Positions 1 to 6,329 are shown, numbered from the stretch's first letter. The stretch: 9,784 bases of DNA from an uncultured Acidimicrobiaceae bacterium (GCA_903934195.1 CAIZMV010000327.1:1-9784); one strand, 5' to 3'. Made by a program: numbers and translations. Notes: generated by a model from the sequence alone, not told the origin.

Positions 1-202
1 AGCTGCCGGAGTTACCGGTCGCATCTTCGAAGCAAGTGGTCAGACTCTTGCAATTGCAGAAGGTTGGCATCGCGGACCAAGTCATGCACCAGTTGAAGAT
101 CCAACAACACTTGGACCAATCGTTGCTGAGTTGTTGAAGAATGCTCGCCCGAACGCCGGCATGGACGGTCGTGACGGTTCATGGCCACAAAGCGCTCGAT
201 AA
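1..202 (+). CDS. C-terminal end of a short-chain dehydrogenase/reductase (partial)
   Basis: Reading codons from base 2 gives an open frame of 66 residues ending at TAA 200-202. It contains GRIFEASG, then AIAEGWHRGP, and ends in WPQSAR. From memory, the GRIF/GRVF...AEGW pattern followed by a short tail is typical of the C-terminus of SDR enzymes related to the dehydrogenase part of peroxisomal multifunctional enzyme type 2 (3-hydroxyacyl-CoA dehydrogenase). The catalytic Tyr-Lys and the Rossmann motif lie upstream of the window, so the activity is inferred. A MaoC-type hydratase starts 20 bases downstream on the same strand. In MFE-2 these two activities are fused in one protein, so the pair probably forms an operon for acyl-CoA metabolism. 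The SDR family call is fairly secure; the substrate is unknown. Confidence 0.75.
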   Translation, partial: AAGVTGRIFEASGQTLAIAEGWHRGPSHAPVEDPTTLGPIVAELLKNARPNAGMDGRDGSWPQSAR

Positions 203-222
203 AGAAATAAAAAGGACACATA

Positions 223-1080
223 ATGGCACTTAACCCAGAAGCAGTCGGATCAGTCGGCGAGCCGTACAAGATCTCATGGACATCAAAGGATTCATTGCTC
301 TATGCAGTGAGCCTCAATGTCAGTTCAGATCAATTGGAATACGTCACTGAAAACTCAACCGGAGTTGTTCAAAAGGCACTTCCGACAATGCCTGTTGTAT
401 TGGGATCTGGTCAGGCAACTGCCGCATCAAACCCAATGCGCAATGTTGGCGAATTCAACTTCGCAAATCTTGTGCATGCATCGCAATCAATTACTTTGCA
501 CCAGCCGCTTCCTGTTGAAGGAACTGCAACGGTACAAAGCAAGCTTGTTGCAATGTATGACAAAGTGAAAGCTGCAGTCATCGTGACTGAGGCAGAAGCA
601 ACAGATGCTGATGGCAAGCCGTTGTACTCAACTCGTTCATCTGTGTTCATTCGTGATGCAGGCGGCTTTGGCGGAGAACGTGGACCAAGTGGTGCACAAA
701 ATGAACCACCAGCAAAAGCTCCAGATCATGAAATCACATTTCAGACGTCTGGCGACCAAGCGTTGTTGTACCGCTTAAACGGCGACCGCAACCCATTGCA
801 CTCAGATCCGAACCACCCTGCTGTTGCAGCAGGCGTGTTCCCTAAGCCCATCTTGCATGGCCTTTGCACATACGGATTCACAGGTCGTGGCTTGTTGAAT
901 GCACTATGTGGCGGCGATGCAAATCGCTTCAAGCACATCGAAGGCCGATTCGCTTCCCCCGTTTTCCCCGGTGAAGCACTCACCATCAAGATGTGGGAAA
1001 CAGGCAAGGGCGAAGCCGTGTTCACCACCTCTGTTGGTGACCGCGTGGTCATTGATCAGGGCTTGGTTCGCTACAGCTAG
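223..1080 (+). CDS. MaoC-family enoyl-CoA hydratase 2 (double hotdog)
   Basis: This 285-residue protein would hydrate trans-2-enoyl-CoA to (R)-3-hydroxyacyl-CoA in the cytoplasm. The C-terminal half carries the hydratase-2 signature YRLNGDRNPLHSDP, with the expected catalytic pair Asp188 and His193, followed by PKPILHGL. The N-terminal half (about residues 8-145) has the degenerate hotdog expected in the two-domain MFE-2 hydratase family, and a Gly/Pro-rich linker (about 147-168) joins the halves. The length matches the usual 280-290 residues. The ATG start at 223 is supported by an AAAGGA Shine-Dalgarno at 211-216 with six bases of spacing. The preceding SDR end fits a paired hydratase-dehydrogenase operon, and a strong hairpin follows the stop. 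Possible roles include beta-oxidation of fatty acids or of steroid side chains. The family assignment is confident; the substrate is not. Confidence 0.92.
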   Translation: MALNPEAVGSVGEPYKISWTSKDSLLYAVSLNVSSDQLEYVTENSTGVVQKALPTMPVVLGSGQATAASNPMRNVGEFNFANLVHASQSITLHQPLPVEGTATVQSKLVAMYDKVKAAVIVTEAEATDADGKPLYSTRSSVFIRDAGGFGGERGPSGAQNEPPAKAPDHEITFQTSGDQALLYRLNGDRNPLHSDPNHPAVAAGVFPKPILHGLCTYGFTGRGLLNALCGGDANRFKHIEGRFASPVFPGEALTIKMWETGKGEAVFTTSVGDRVVIDQGLVRYS

Positions 1081-1100
1081 ACAGGGTTAAACAACTCAAT

Positions 1101-1130
1101 ACTGTGGCCGTCCTTCGGGGCGGCCACAGT
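1101..1130. terminator. Strong hairpin terminator between convergent reading frames
   Basis: The arms 1101-1113 and 1118-1130 pair over 13 bases with one G-U pair and enclose a TTCG tetraloop. A T-rich stretch (TTGTTTGT) follows on the plus strand. The hairpin starts 21 bases after the hydratase stop and lies before the end of the minus-strand repeat fragment, so it may act in both directions. The U-tract is imperfect, but the stem and the UUCG-type loop are very stable. Confidence 0.85.
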
Positions 1131-1166
1131 TGTTTGTGGGCTTACTAGACCATCGCGCGCACTGCG

Positions 1167-1610
1167 TTAGTCGATAGTGCCGTCTGCATTAAGGCGAACG
1201 ATACGGCCGACAGTCGTGCCATTCCAAGATGTGAAGGTACCCAGAATTAAGACTTTCGGACCCTGCGCAGTCATGGACATAACTTGATTAGCGGTGAGAG
1301 CTGTTCCAATAGTTGATGTGAATGCGGTATCGCGAGTGCCATCGGTGTTCAGCCGTACAAGTGAACCAACAGTTGTTCCTGCCCACGTTGTAAACCCTTG
1401 AGCAACCAAGATTTGGCCATTGTTTTGCAGTGCGACTCTTGATGCTTGCGAACCAGGTCCGGCTCCGACATTGGTCGAGAAGGCGGTGTCGAGAGTTCCG
1501 TCTGCATTGAGGCGTAGCACCCTGTTAGCGGTCGTTCCGTTATAGCTAACAAAGTTGCCCACGACCACAATCTTGTCGTCTGATTGGACGACGCGGCCGG
1601 CAACGGTGGT
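1167..1610 (-). pseudogene. 5'-truncated C-terminal fragment of a delta-60 repeat (beta-propeller) protein
   Basis: The minus-strand frame ends at TAA (complement of 1167-1169) and contains three repeats of about 52 residues. The pattern is VVQSDDKIVVVGNF...RVLRLNADGTLD, then LQNNGQILVAQGF...LVRLNTDGTRD, then GTFTSWNG...IVRLNADGTID. These match the delta-60 repeats (TIGR02608/DUF5122 type) of the lipoprotein at 1949-4498. Repeat similarity reaches about base 1600-1610 on its 5' side, where it meets DNA that is better read as a glycine-rich frame on the other strand. A GTG at 1568 could formally begin a 133-residue ORF, but it falls inside a repeat unit, so I do not treat it as a true start. 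No signal peptide or ribosome binding site is seen. It is probably the remnant of a tandem paralogue of the neighbouring lipoprotein, or one side of an assembly join. It is unlikely to be expressed as a functional protein. Confidence 0.7.
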
Positions 1611-1919
1611 GCGTCTACTACCGGAACAGCGGCTCGCGGAGGTGCAGGCGGATCTGCCACGACCACATCGGGCGCAGGATCGGCCGCAACTGGTGGTCGT
1701 GGTGGAAACGGCGGCAATGGTCCAACAAACAAGGGTGGAAACGGCGGCGCTGGAGGCACAGCTTTTCTCAACAGCAGCGGAAACAGCACTGCTACGGGCG
1801 GTACGGGCGGCACACGCGGAACCAATGGATCAGACCACGGTGCTGGTGGTTCTGCAATGGGGATCGGTGTTACAGCGGACAAAGTTGTGCAAGGCGTTGC
1901 AGGATCCGACCCTGCCTAA
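1584..1919 (+). pseudogene. Glycine-rich low-complexity tail (PGRS-like), 5'-truncated
   Basis: The plus frame from a TTG at 1584 to TAA 1917-1919 encodes about 111 residues dominated by Gly, Ala, Thr, Ser and Asn, with GGNGG, GGAGGT and GGTGGT blocks and a less repetitive end. The composition resembles extracellular glycine-rich repeat regions such as mycobacterial PGRS domains, but no family can be named. TGA at 1581-1583 lies immediately before the TTG and there is no ribosome binding site or signal peptide. The frame therefore looks like the C-terminal end of a longer gene whose 5' part has been lost. The opposite strand is open as a Pro-rich frame whose wobble positions coincide with those of the plus frame, so codon usage cannot decide the strand. 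The Asn/Ser/Thr-rich composition favours the plus strand. It could also be an artefact of a chimeric join. Confidence 0.4.
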
Positions 1920-1928
1920 GGAAGAATC

Positions 1929-1964
1929 CTTCCGATCTAACTAGATGACTAGTTAGATCGGAAG
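1929..1964. repeat. Perfect 16-bp inverted repeat with 4-base loop between convergent frames
   Basis: The arms 1929-1944 and 1949-1964 are exact reverse complements around the loop ATGA. The right arm contains the TAG stop (complement of 1949-1951) of the minus-strand lipoprotein. Both strands can end with the same FRSN-stop peptide through the palindrome. An upstream GGAAG (1920-1924) could compete by pairing with the start of the left arm. The placement suits a bidirectional terminator, with T-richness only on the minus-strand exit side. The outer ten bases of each arm equal the first ten of a common sequencing adapter, so an artefact must also be considered. Confidence 0.75.
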
Positions 1965-4498
1965 TGATAACCAATCGGAACGCCGCTAACGGAGCCTGAT
2001 CCGTAATGGGTCATGTCGCCACCAAAAATTATCTTGCCACTTCCGTCGATTTTGGCAACCCAAATTGAGGCGAAGATGTTGTTCACGCCAATCGTCAACA
2101 ATGTTGTATCTAATGTTCCCGTGTCTGTTAGGCGGGCACGGAAACCGACCGATGATAAATTCCAGAGTGAAAACATTCCGGCGACGACGACTTTGCCACT
2201 GCTTTGCACCACAATTTCGTTGATAGGACCCTCTGGGCCTGTCCCAACGTTTGTATTGAATGCTGTGTCGAGTGAACCATCAGCGTTGAGGCGTGTGAAG
2301 TTCTTCGCAGCAACACTGTTCCACAGGTTGAACTGACCGCCAATGAGAATCTTTCCATTTGCATCAATGGCTAGCGAGCGAATGGCATTCGTACCGCCAG
2401 TGTCTATGCCGGTTCCATTCTTAGTGGTGAATGCCGTGTCGGGTGCGCCATCGGAATTCAAACGCACAATGCCACCTACTGTGCTTCCCTTCCATGTGGC
2501 GAAGTTTCCACTCACGAGAATCTTTCCGTCAGATTGAAGCAACAAACCACTTACCGATCCTGTTGCGACTGCTGTTCCGGTTGCAGTAGTGAACGCTGTG
2601 TCGCGTGTGCCATCGGAATTCAAACGCACAATGCGGTTCACTGTTACGAGGTTCCAGGAGGTGAAACTTCCACCGAGAACAATCTTTCCGTCAGACTGGT
2701 ATTCCACTTCTGCAACAGTGCCGTTAGCTGCTGTGCCGATGTTTGTTGCAAAAGTGGGGTCCTTGGTGCCGTCCGCATTCAGGCGCACAACACGATTCGT
2801 GGTCACGCCGTTCCAGGATGTGAAACTTCCACCAACAACAATTTTTCCATCGGACTGAACCGCAAAATCGTACGTAGAGTTGTTCGCCCCAATACCAAGG
2901 TTCGTCAAAAAATCAGTGTCAGTTGTGCCGTTCGAATTTAATCGCACAACACGGTTCGCAGTAGCGCCATTCCACGTGGTGAAATTTCCACCGTACAAAA
3001 TGTCACCGTCGGATTGCACGGCCATGGCAGAAATGACTGCGTTGGCGCCCGAGCCCGCATTGGTGGTGTATTCGGCATCGCGTGTGCAAGTTTGAGTACA
3101 AGCAGATGTCAAGCTGGAATATGCCCCCGTACCCACTGAGTTGGTTGCAGCAACCTGGAAGAGATAGCCGGTAGCACTATTCAACCCAGTGACTGATGCA
3201 GAGCTTGTGTCCGACACGCCGTCTGAAAGCGTTGTCCAGCCCGCCCCATCAGATCTTCTGTATTGAATGACGTAATCGCTGATTGCTGCACCATTATCGG
3301 CAGGAACACTCCACGTCAGAGCCACTGCAGTACTTGTTGCACTCAATGAAGTCATACTTGGCGCACTTGGCACGCTCGCTGGAAGAGTGGTGGTCGTTGT
3401 AGATGTCGTAGATGTCGTGGTCGTCGTCGGTTCAACTGTTGTTGTTGTCGTCGAGGACGTTGTAGTCGTAGTGGAAGACGACGTGGTGGTAGTTGTTGTC
3501 GACGATGTCGTTGTTGTCGTGGGCTCAACAGAGGTGGACGTAGTGGTCGTGGTTGACGACGAGGTTGTTGTTGTCGAAGACGCTGTTACTGGCACAACAG
3601 TTGTCGTTGTTGTCGTTGTTGTCGGTTCAACAGTTGTGGCGGTTGTTGTGCTGGTTGTGAGGGGAACAGTTGTGGCCACTGAAGATTGAGGAACAGTGGT
3701 CGGAGCTGCTGTCGTTGCTGGAGAGACTCTGTTGTTCGCGATAGTTGTTGTTGTGGTCCGTGGTCGGGCGATGGTTGTTGTTGTGGTCCGCGGTCGGGCG
3801 ATGGTTGTTGTTGTCTGCTTTGCGGTGGATGGCAATGGTCGTGGAGCAGTGGTGGAAGTAGAGATCGGCTTCTTCAGAGATGTGGAAGTAGGGGGAGTGG
3901 TCGTAGTGGGTGCAAGTGTCACCGTGGTTGGAGGGTTGCTGTTCTCGGTGGTGCTAGAGGAATCAAGAGGGGTGTTGGCTGTAGGAACAAAGGCGGGGAT
4001 GTTGACGGCAACAACGCGCCCATCGGCCAGAGTCGCACTGATTAGTACGGTGTGCTGGCCAGGTTCGAGATCGCTTGGCACGATGATCTGGGATGAGAAA
4101 CTTCCGTCCGTACTCACAGGAATCTTGTTCAAGAGTCGTGGAGTTGAGAACAACCACACTTGAGCTTCAGTGACTCCTTGAAGTCCACTTCCAGCAAGTC
4201 GTACGGTCGCTCCATCAGATAAGACAAGCCGACGACCAGCAGCCAGTGTTGTCACTTTTCCAAACTTGTCGACAACGTCTACTTGACCAGATATGTCGGC
4301 ATCGTTCCACACATATTGTGAAGCGTCTTCCCGAATAGCAACTTCCACAATCTTGGCATCAGCTTGGTTTGGGACTTCAGTAGAACTAGATGAGGAACAT
4401 CCCGCGAGAAATGCGAGGAGGGCAACTCCGACCAAGCCGAGCAGCGCCGGAGACAAGGTAAATGTGCGGTTGACTGGGGAGGCAGACGTGGTAGCCAT
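1949..4498 (-). CDS. Surface lipoprotein: Ig-like domain, Thr-rich stalk, FN3, delta-60 beta-propeller
   Basis: From the ATG at 4498 this is about 849 residues. A TTG three codons upstream keeps the frame open but lies directly against a TATAGT box, so ATG is preferred. Residues 1-34 form a lipoprotein signal peptide: a hydrophobic core from about residue 18, then lipobox LAGC with Cys34 as the lipidation site. An Ig-like beta domain (about 70-165, with VWLFST and PGQHTVLISA) resembles modules of actinobacterial surface proteins. A Thr/Ser/Pro-rich stalk of some 200 residues follows, with IARPRTTTTT repeats. Next comes a fibronectin type III domain (about 373-465: PSAPSMTSL, ALTWSVP, YVIQYRR, SATGYLFQVAATNSVG), then a CTQTC pair. 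The C-terminal 370 residues are seven delta-60 repeats with the QSDGKIVVGGSFTSWNG...RIVRLNSDGT pattern, which probably fold as a beta-propeller. The protein is predicted to be anchored at the outer face of the membrane, with the propeller held beyond the wall. The ligand is unknown. The modular calls are strong; the function is not. Confidence 0.88.
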   Translation of the reverse strand: MATTSASPVNRTFTLSPALLGLVGVALLAFLAGCSSSSSTEVPNQADAKIVEVAIREDASQYVWNDADISGQVDVVDKFGKVTTLAAGRRLVLSDGATVRLAGSGLQGVTEAQVWLFSTPRLLNKIPVSTDGSFSSQIIVPSDLEPGQHTVLISATLADGRVVAVNIPAFVPTANTPLDSSSTTENSNPPTTVTLAPTTTTPPTSTSLKKPISTSTTAPRPLPSTAKQTTTTIARPRTTTTTIARPRTTTTTIANNRVSPATTAAPTTVPQSSVATTVPLTTSTTTATTVEPTTTTTTTTVVPVTASSTTTTSSSTTTTTSTSVEPTTTTTSSTTTTTTSSSTTTTTSSTTTTTVEPTTTTTSTTSTTTTTLPASVPSAPSMTSLSATSTAVALTWSVPADNGAAISDYVIQYRRSDGAGWTTLSDGVSDTSSASVTGLNSATGYLFQVAATNSVGTGAYSSLTSACTQTCTRDAEYTTNAGSGANAVISAMAVQSDGDILYGGNFTTWNGATANRVVRLNSNGTTDTDFLTNLGIGANNSTYDFAVQSDGKIVVGGSFTSWNGVTTNRVVRLNADGTKDPTFATNIGTAANGTVAEVEYQSDGKIVLGGSFTSWNLVTVNRIVRLNSDGTRDTAFTTATGTAVATGSVSGLLLQSDGKILVSGNFATWKGSTVGGIVRLNSDGAPDTAFTTKNGTGIDTGGTNAIRSLAIDANGKILIGGQFNLWNSVAAKNFTRLNADGSLDTAFNTNVGTGPEGPINEIVVQSSGKVVVAGMFSLWNLSSVGFRARLTDTGTLDTTLLTIGVNNIFASIWVAKIDGSGKIIFGGDMTHYGSGSVSGVPIGYHFRSN
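1990..3080 (-). repeat. Seven tandem delta-60 repeat units (about 156-170 bp each)
   Basis: Seven diverged units lie head to tail inside the lipoprotein. Their QSDGK-like cores are centred near 3012, 2852, 2694, 2528, 2358, 2200 and 2044. The first four units are the most alike, while the last two, nearest the C-terminus, are degenerate (IDGSGKIIFGGDM). Three related units with about the same period recur at 1167-1610 on the same strand. Confidence 0.85.
3386..3985 (-). repeat. Low-complexity Thr-rich stalk coding region
   Basis: On the minus strand this stretch is largely ACN codons with interspersed Ser, Val, Pro and Glu (VEPTTTTT-type blocks), giving an extended mucin-like linker. Long valine-rich or glycine-rich frames on the plus strand here are mirror images of this coding. 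Codon third positions vary, so the Thr runs look maintained at protein level rather than created by simple trinucleotide slippage. Confidence 0.8.
3740..3815 (-). repeat. 30-bp tandem repeat in the stalk (about 2.5 copies)
   Basis: Units 3740-3769 and 3770-3799 differ at two bases, and a partial third unit covers 3800-3815. Each unit encodes ten residues of the IARPRTTTTT type on the minus strand. The unit is a multiple of three, so copy-number change would lengthen or shorten the stalk without a frameshift. Confidence 0.85.
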
Positions 4499-4507
4499 AA
4501 TTAGCAA

Positions 4508-4513
4508 ACTATA
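4508..4513 (-). promoter_or_regulatory. Possible -10 box for the lipoprotein gene (near-leaderless start)
   Basis: TATAGT reads on the minus strand here, ending nine bases before the ATG at 4498. No Shine-Dalgarno is visible between the box and the start, which suggests a very short or absent leader, as is common in actinobacteria. The best -35-like element (TTGGTC at 4535-4540) is 21 bases away, which is too far for a standard promoter, so this is a tentative call. Confidence 0.35.
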
Positions 4514-4653
4514 CCAGTAGTAAAGAATTTGCTAGACCAATGGTAAAGCTGTGAAAGCCTTGCAAAACAATGTGGTTATGAGGCATCGGCCCTGGCCTTT
4601 TCCTTGTCCCACAAGGGTTTCCTATTTACGATAAATATGACTGGTTTTGTCGG

Positions 4654-4668
4654 GAATAGCGGTATTCT
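4654..4668 (+). promoter_or_regulatory. Candidate cysH -10 box overlapped by an inverted repeat (possible operator)
   Basis: TATTCT at 4663-4668 ends six bases before the cysH ATG at 4675, so a transcript would start at or beside the start codon. There is no Shine-Dalgarno. The same bases form the inverted repeat GAATA-GCGG-TATTC (4654-4667), a plausible site for a dimeric repressor controlling sulfur assimilation. The -35 match is poor and the repeat is short, so both parts are tentative. Confidence 0.35.
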
Positions 4669-4674
4669 GACTAG

Positions 4675-5367
4675 ATGCCCGTTGCAACCTGGAATAAAGA
4701 GACCCTTTCTGGGCACTCAGAAGAAATCTCGGCTGCCGCTCGCGACTTAGAGCACGCAACGCCAGTAGAAATCGTGCGTTGGGCTGCAGATCGTGTGGGA
4801 AGTGACATCACCGTCACCTGCAGTTTCGAAGACGTGGTTCTGGCGCATGTTGCAGCGATTGCGGTTCCCGGAATTGAAATCGTGATGATTGATACGCAGT
4901 ACTTGTTTGCAGAGACCCAATGGCTCGCTGAAGAACTGCGAAAGAATTTTGATGCAAACCTTCGCATTGTTCACCCGCTTCACGTAACGCCAGACAACCT
5001 GTGGCAGCGCGACACAGAGGCGTGCTGCAATGTTCGTAAAGTACAGCCGCTGAACGCAGTGTTGTCAGAAAAAACCGGATGGGTAACGGGCGTCCGCCGC
5101 ATTGACGGGCCAACACGTGCAGAGACTCCTGTAGTGACTCTTGATTCCACGCGAAATGTATTGAAGGTAAACCCACTGGCGCTGTACAGCGATGAAGAAA
5201 TGGAAACGTACGAGTTTCTCCACGAACTTCCGCGTAATCCATTGAAAGATCGTGGTTACCCAAGCATCGGTTGTTGGCCATGTACAAAGCCTGTTGCTGA
5301 AGGCGAAGACAAACGAGCTGGCCGTTGGGCCGGGCAAGCAAAAACCGAGTGCGGATTGCACATTTAG
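4675..5367 (+). CDS. cysH: Assimilatory adenylyl-sulfate (APS) reductase, [4Fe-4S] type
   Basis: The 230-residue enzyme reduces adenosine 5'-phosphosulfate to sulfite and AMP with thioredoxin in the cytoplasm. The PP-loop-like nucleotide site (TCSFEDVVLAH, about residues 48-58) and VMIDTQYLF precede the iron-sulfur ligands Cys117-Cys118 (EACCNVRK) and Cys200/Cys203 (GCWPC). The C-terminal KTECGLHI carries the catalytic Cys226. The two cysteine pairs mark the iron-sulfur, APS-using form rather than the cluster-free PAPS reductase. Length is normal for the family. The ATG at 4675 has no ribosome binding site but sits just downstream of a possible -10 box, so translation may be leaderless. cysD follows 26 bases downstream on the same strand, making this the first gene of a sulfate-activation operon. 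Confidence 0.95.
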   Translation: MPVATWNKETLSGHSEEISAAARDLEHATPVEIVRWAADRVGSDITVTCSFEDVVLAHVAAIAVPGIEIVMIDTQYLFAETQWLAEELRKNFDANLRIVHPLHVTPDNLWQRDTEACCNVRKVQPLNAVLSEKTGWVTGVRRIDGPTRAETPVVTLDSTRNVLKVNPLALYSDEEMETYEFLHELPRNPLKDRGYPSIGCWPCTKPVAEGEDKRAGRWAGQAKTECGLHI

Positions 5368-5381
5368 AAATCGAAGAAAAT

Positions 5382-5388
5382 AAGGAGA
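5382..5388 (+). promoter_or_regulatory. Strong ribosome binding site that sets the cysD start
   Basis: AAGGAGA lies five bases before the ATG at 5394. The cysD frame stays open upstream into the end of cysH (to about 5325), but no such site precedes those earlier candidates, so initiation at 5394 is preferred. Confidence 0.85.
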
Positions 5389-5393
5389 CACAC

Positions 5394-6329
5394 ATGAGTG
5401 CAGTGACATCACAGAACGAATTGGAAATACTTGCAAGCCGGTCACATTTAGATCGTCTTGAATCAGAAGCAATCACCATCATCAGAGAAGTGGTGTCAGG
5501 TTGCGAATCGCCTGTGCTGTTGTTCTCTGGTGGGAAAGACTCTGCAGTGTTGTTGTGGCTTGCCATTAAGGCGTTTGCCCCAGCACGCTTGCCATTTCCA
5601 GTCATGCAAGTTGACACCGGTCATAACTTTCCGGAAGTTATTGAATACAGAGACGAATTCGTGCGCAAGTACGGCCTGGAATTAATCGTTGCCTCAGTGC
5701 AAGAAAGTATTGATAGGGGAGACATTCCAGATCCAGGCCCGACTGGTAGTCGTAATCGTCAACAAGCAGTCACTCTGCTCACGGCGATTCGCACCCACAA
5801 GTTCGATGCCGCTTTTGGTGGTGGACGTCGCGACGAAGACAAGGCCCGCGCCAAGGAGCGCATCCTTAGTTTCCGCGACAAGAAGGGCGGCTGGGAGCCA
5901 CGTATGCAGCGTCCAGAGCCATGGAACATTTTGAACCCACGCATTGTTAAAGGTGAGCACCTTCGTGCGTTCCCAATTTCAAACTGGACTGAGCTTGATA
6001 TCTGGGAATACATCGCTCGCGAAGAGATTCCTTTGCCCACTATCTATTTCTCCCACGAACGCACGGTGATTGAGCGCGATGGCATGTTGCTGTCTGTCGG
6101 TGGACCTGTAGTTCCTGAAGATGGCGAAGTTCCTCGCAAGGAAATCGTTCGGTATCGCACGGTGGGCGACATGAGCTGCACAGGCGCAGTTCGTTCCACA
6201 GCCACAAGTTACGAAGATGTGCTTGCAGAAGTTTCAACAGCGCGCATCACAGAGCGCGGTGCAACCAGGGCTGATGACAACTTCAGTGAATCAGCAATGG
6301 AAGACCGTAAGCGTGAGGGTTACTTCTAA
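5394..6329 (+). CDS. cysD: Sulfate adenylyltransferase subunit 2 (small subunit)
   Basis: From the ATG at 5394 this is 311 residues, the usual CysD length. With CysN it forms ATP sulfurylase, making APS from sulfate and ATP. The PP-loop SGGKDS (residues 45-50) binds ATP. Further family hallmarks are VDTGHNFPEVIEYRD (about 73-87), GGGRRDEDKARAKER, the NILNPR...RAFPISNWTELDIWEY block, and the end MSCTGAVRSTA...KREGYF. The protein is intact with no missing motif. Its stop TAA (6327-6329) shares its last A with the ATG of cysN (TAATG), so translation of the two subunits is probably coupled, which fits their complex. Confidence 0.96.
   Translation: MSAVTSQNELEILASRSHLDRLESEAITIIREVVSGCESPVLLFSGGKDSAVLLWLAIKAFAPARLPFPVMQVDTGHNFPEVIEYRDEFVRKYGLELIVASVQESIDRGDIPDPGPTGSRNRQQAVTLLTAIRTHKFDAAFGGGRRDEDKARAKERILSFRDKKGGWEPRMQRPEPWNILNPRIVKGEHLRAFPISNWTELDIWEYIAREEIPLPTIYFSHERTVIERDGMLLSVGGPVVPEDGEVPRKEIVRYRTVGDMSCTGAVRSTATSYEDVLAEVSTARITERGATRADDNFSESAMEDRKREGYF

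Larger units (their letters stand above)
4499..4674. other. Divergent intergenic region between lipoprotein and cysH
   Basis: This stretch of 176 bases separates two genes transcribed away from each other. It holds candidate -10 boxes at each end, a small hairpin at 4602-4616 (six-base stem CCTTGT/ACAAGG around CCC) and an AT-rich stretch at 4622-4640. I see no RNA gene, recognisable riboswitch or short ORF with a ribosome binding site in it. Confidence 0.6.

Noticed and set aside
1349..1882. Minus-strand Pro-rich ORF of 177 residues
   Set aside because: Its Pro-rich part is the complement of the glycine-rich plus frame with shared wobble positions. Its other end runs out of frame through the delta-60 repeats. 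It cannot be excluded as coding, but the plus reading has a more natural composition.
1929..1964. Outright sequencing adapter contamination
   Set aside because: Only ten bases per arm match the adapter and the flanks diverge from it, so I keep it as a possibility to test rather than a conclusion.
3386..3815. CRISPR array
   Set aside because: The repeats are coding and low-complexity, without regular unique spacers or nearby cas genes.
3387..4163. Long valine-rich and glycine-rich plus-strand frames opposite the stalk
   Set aside because: They are the mirror of Thr-rich ACN codons on the minus strand. The minus frame is continuous with a signal peptide, an Ig-like domain and an FN3 domain, and the plus frames have no ribosome binding site.
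4602..4616. Small hairpin in the cysH upstream region as a riboswitch or attenuator
   Set aside because: A single six-base stem without a run of T or any known aptamer pattern is not enough, and the likely transcription start is downstream of it.
5325..5393. Extended N-terminus for CysD inside the cysH coding end
   Set aside because: The frame is open, but the strong AAGGAGA site before 5394 and the normal family length favour the later ATG.
4814..5617. Minus-strand 267-residue ORF across cysH and cysD
   Set aside because: It lies opposite two well-supported enzymes with intact motifs and shows no recognisable domain or start signal.
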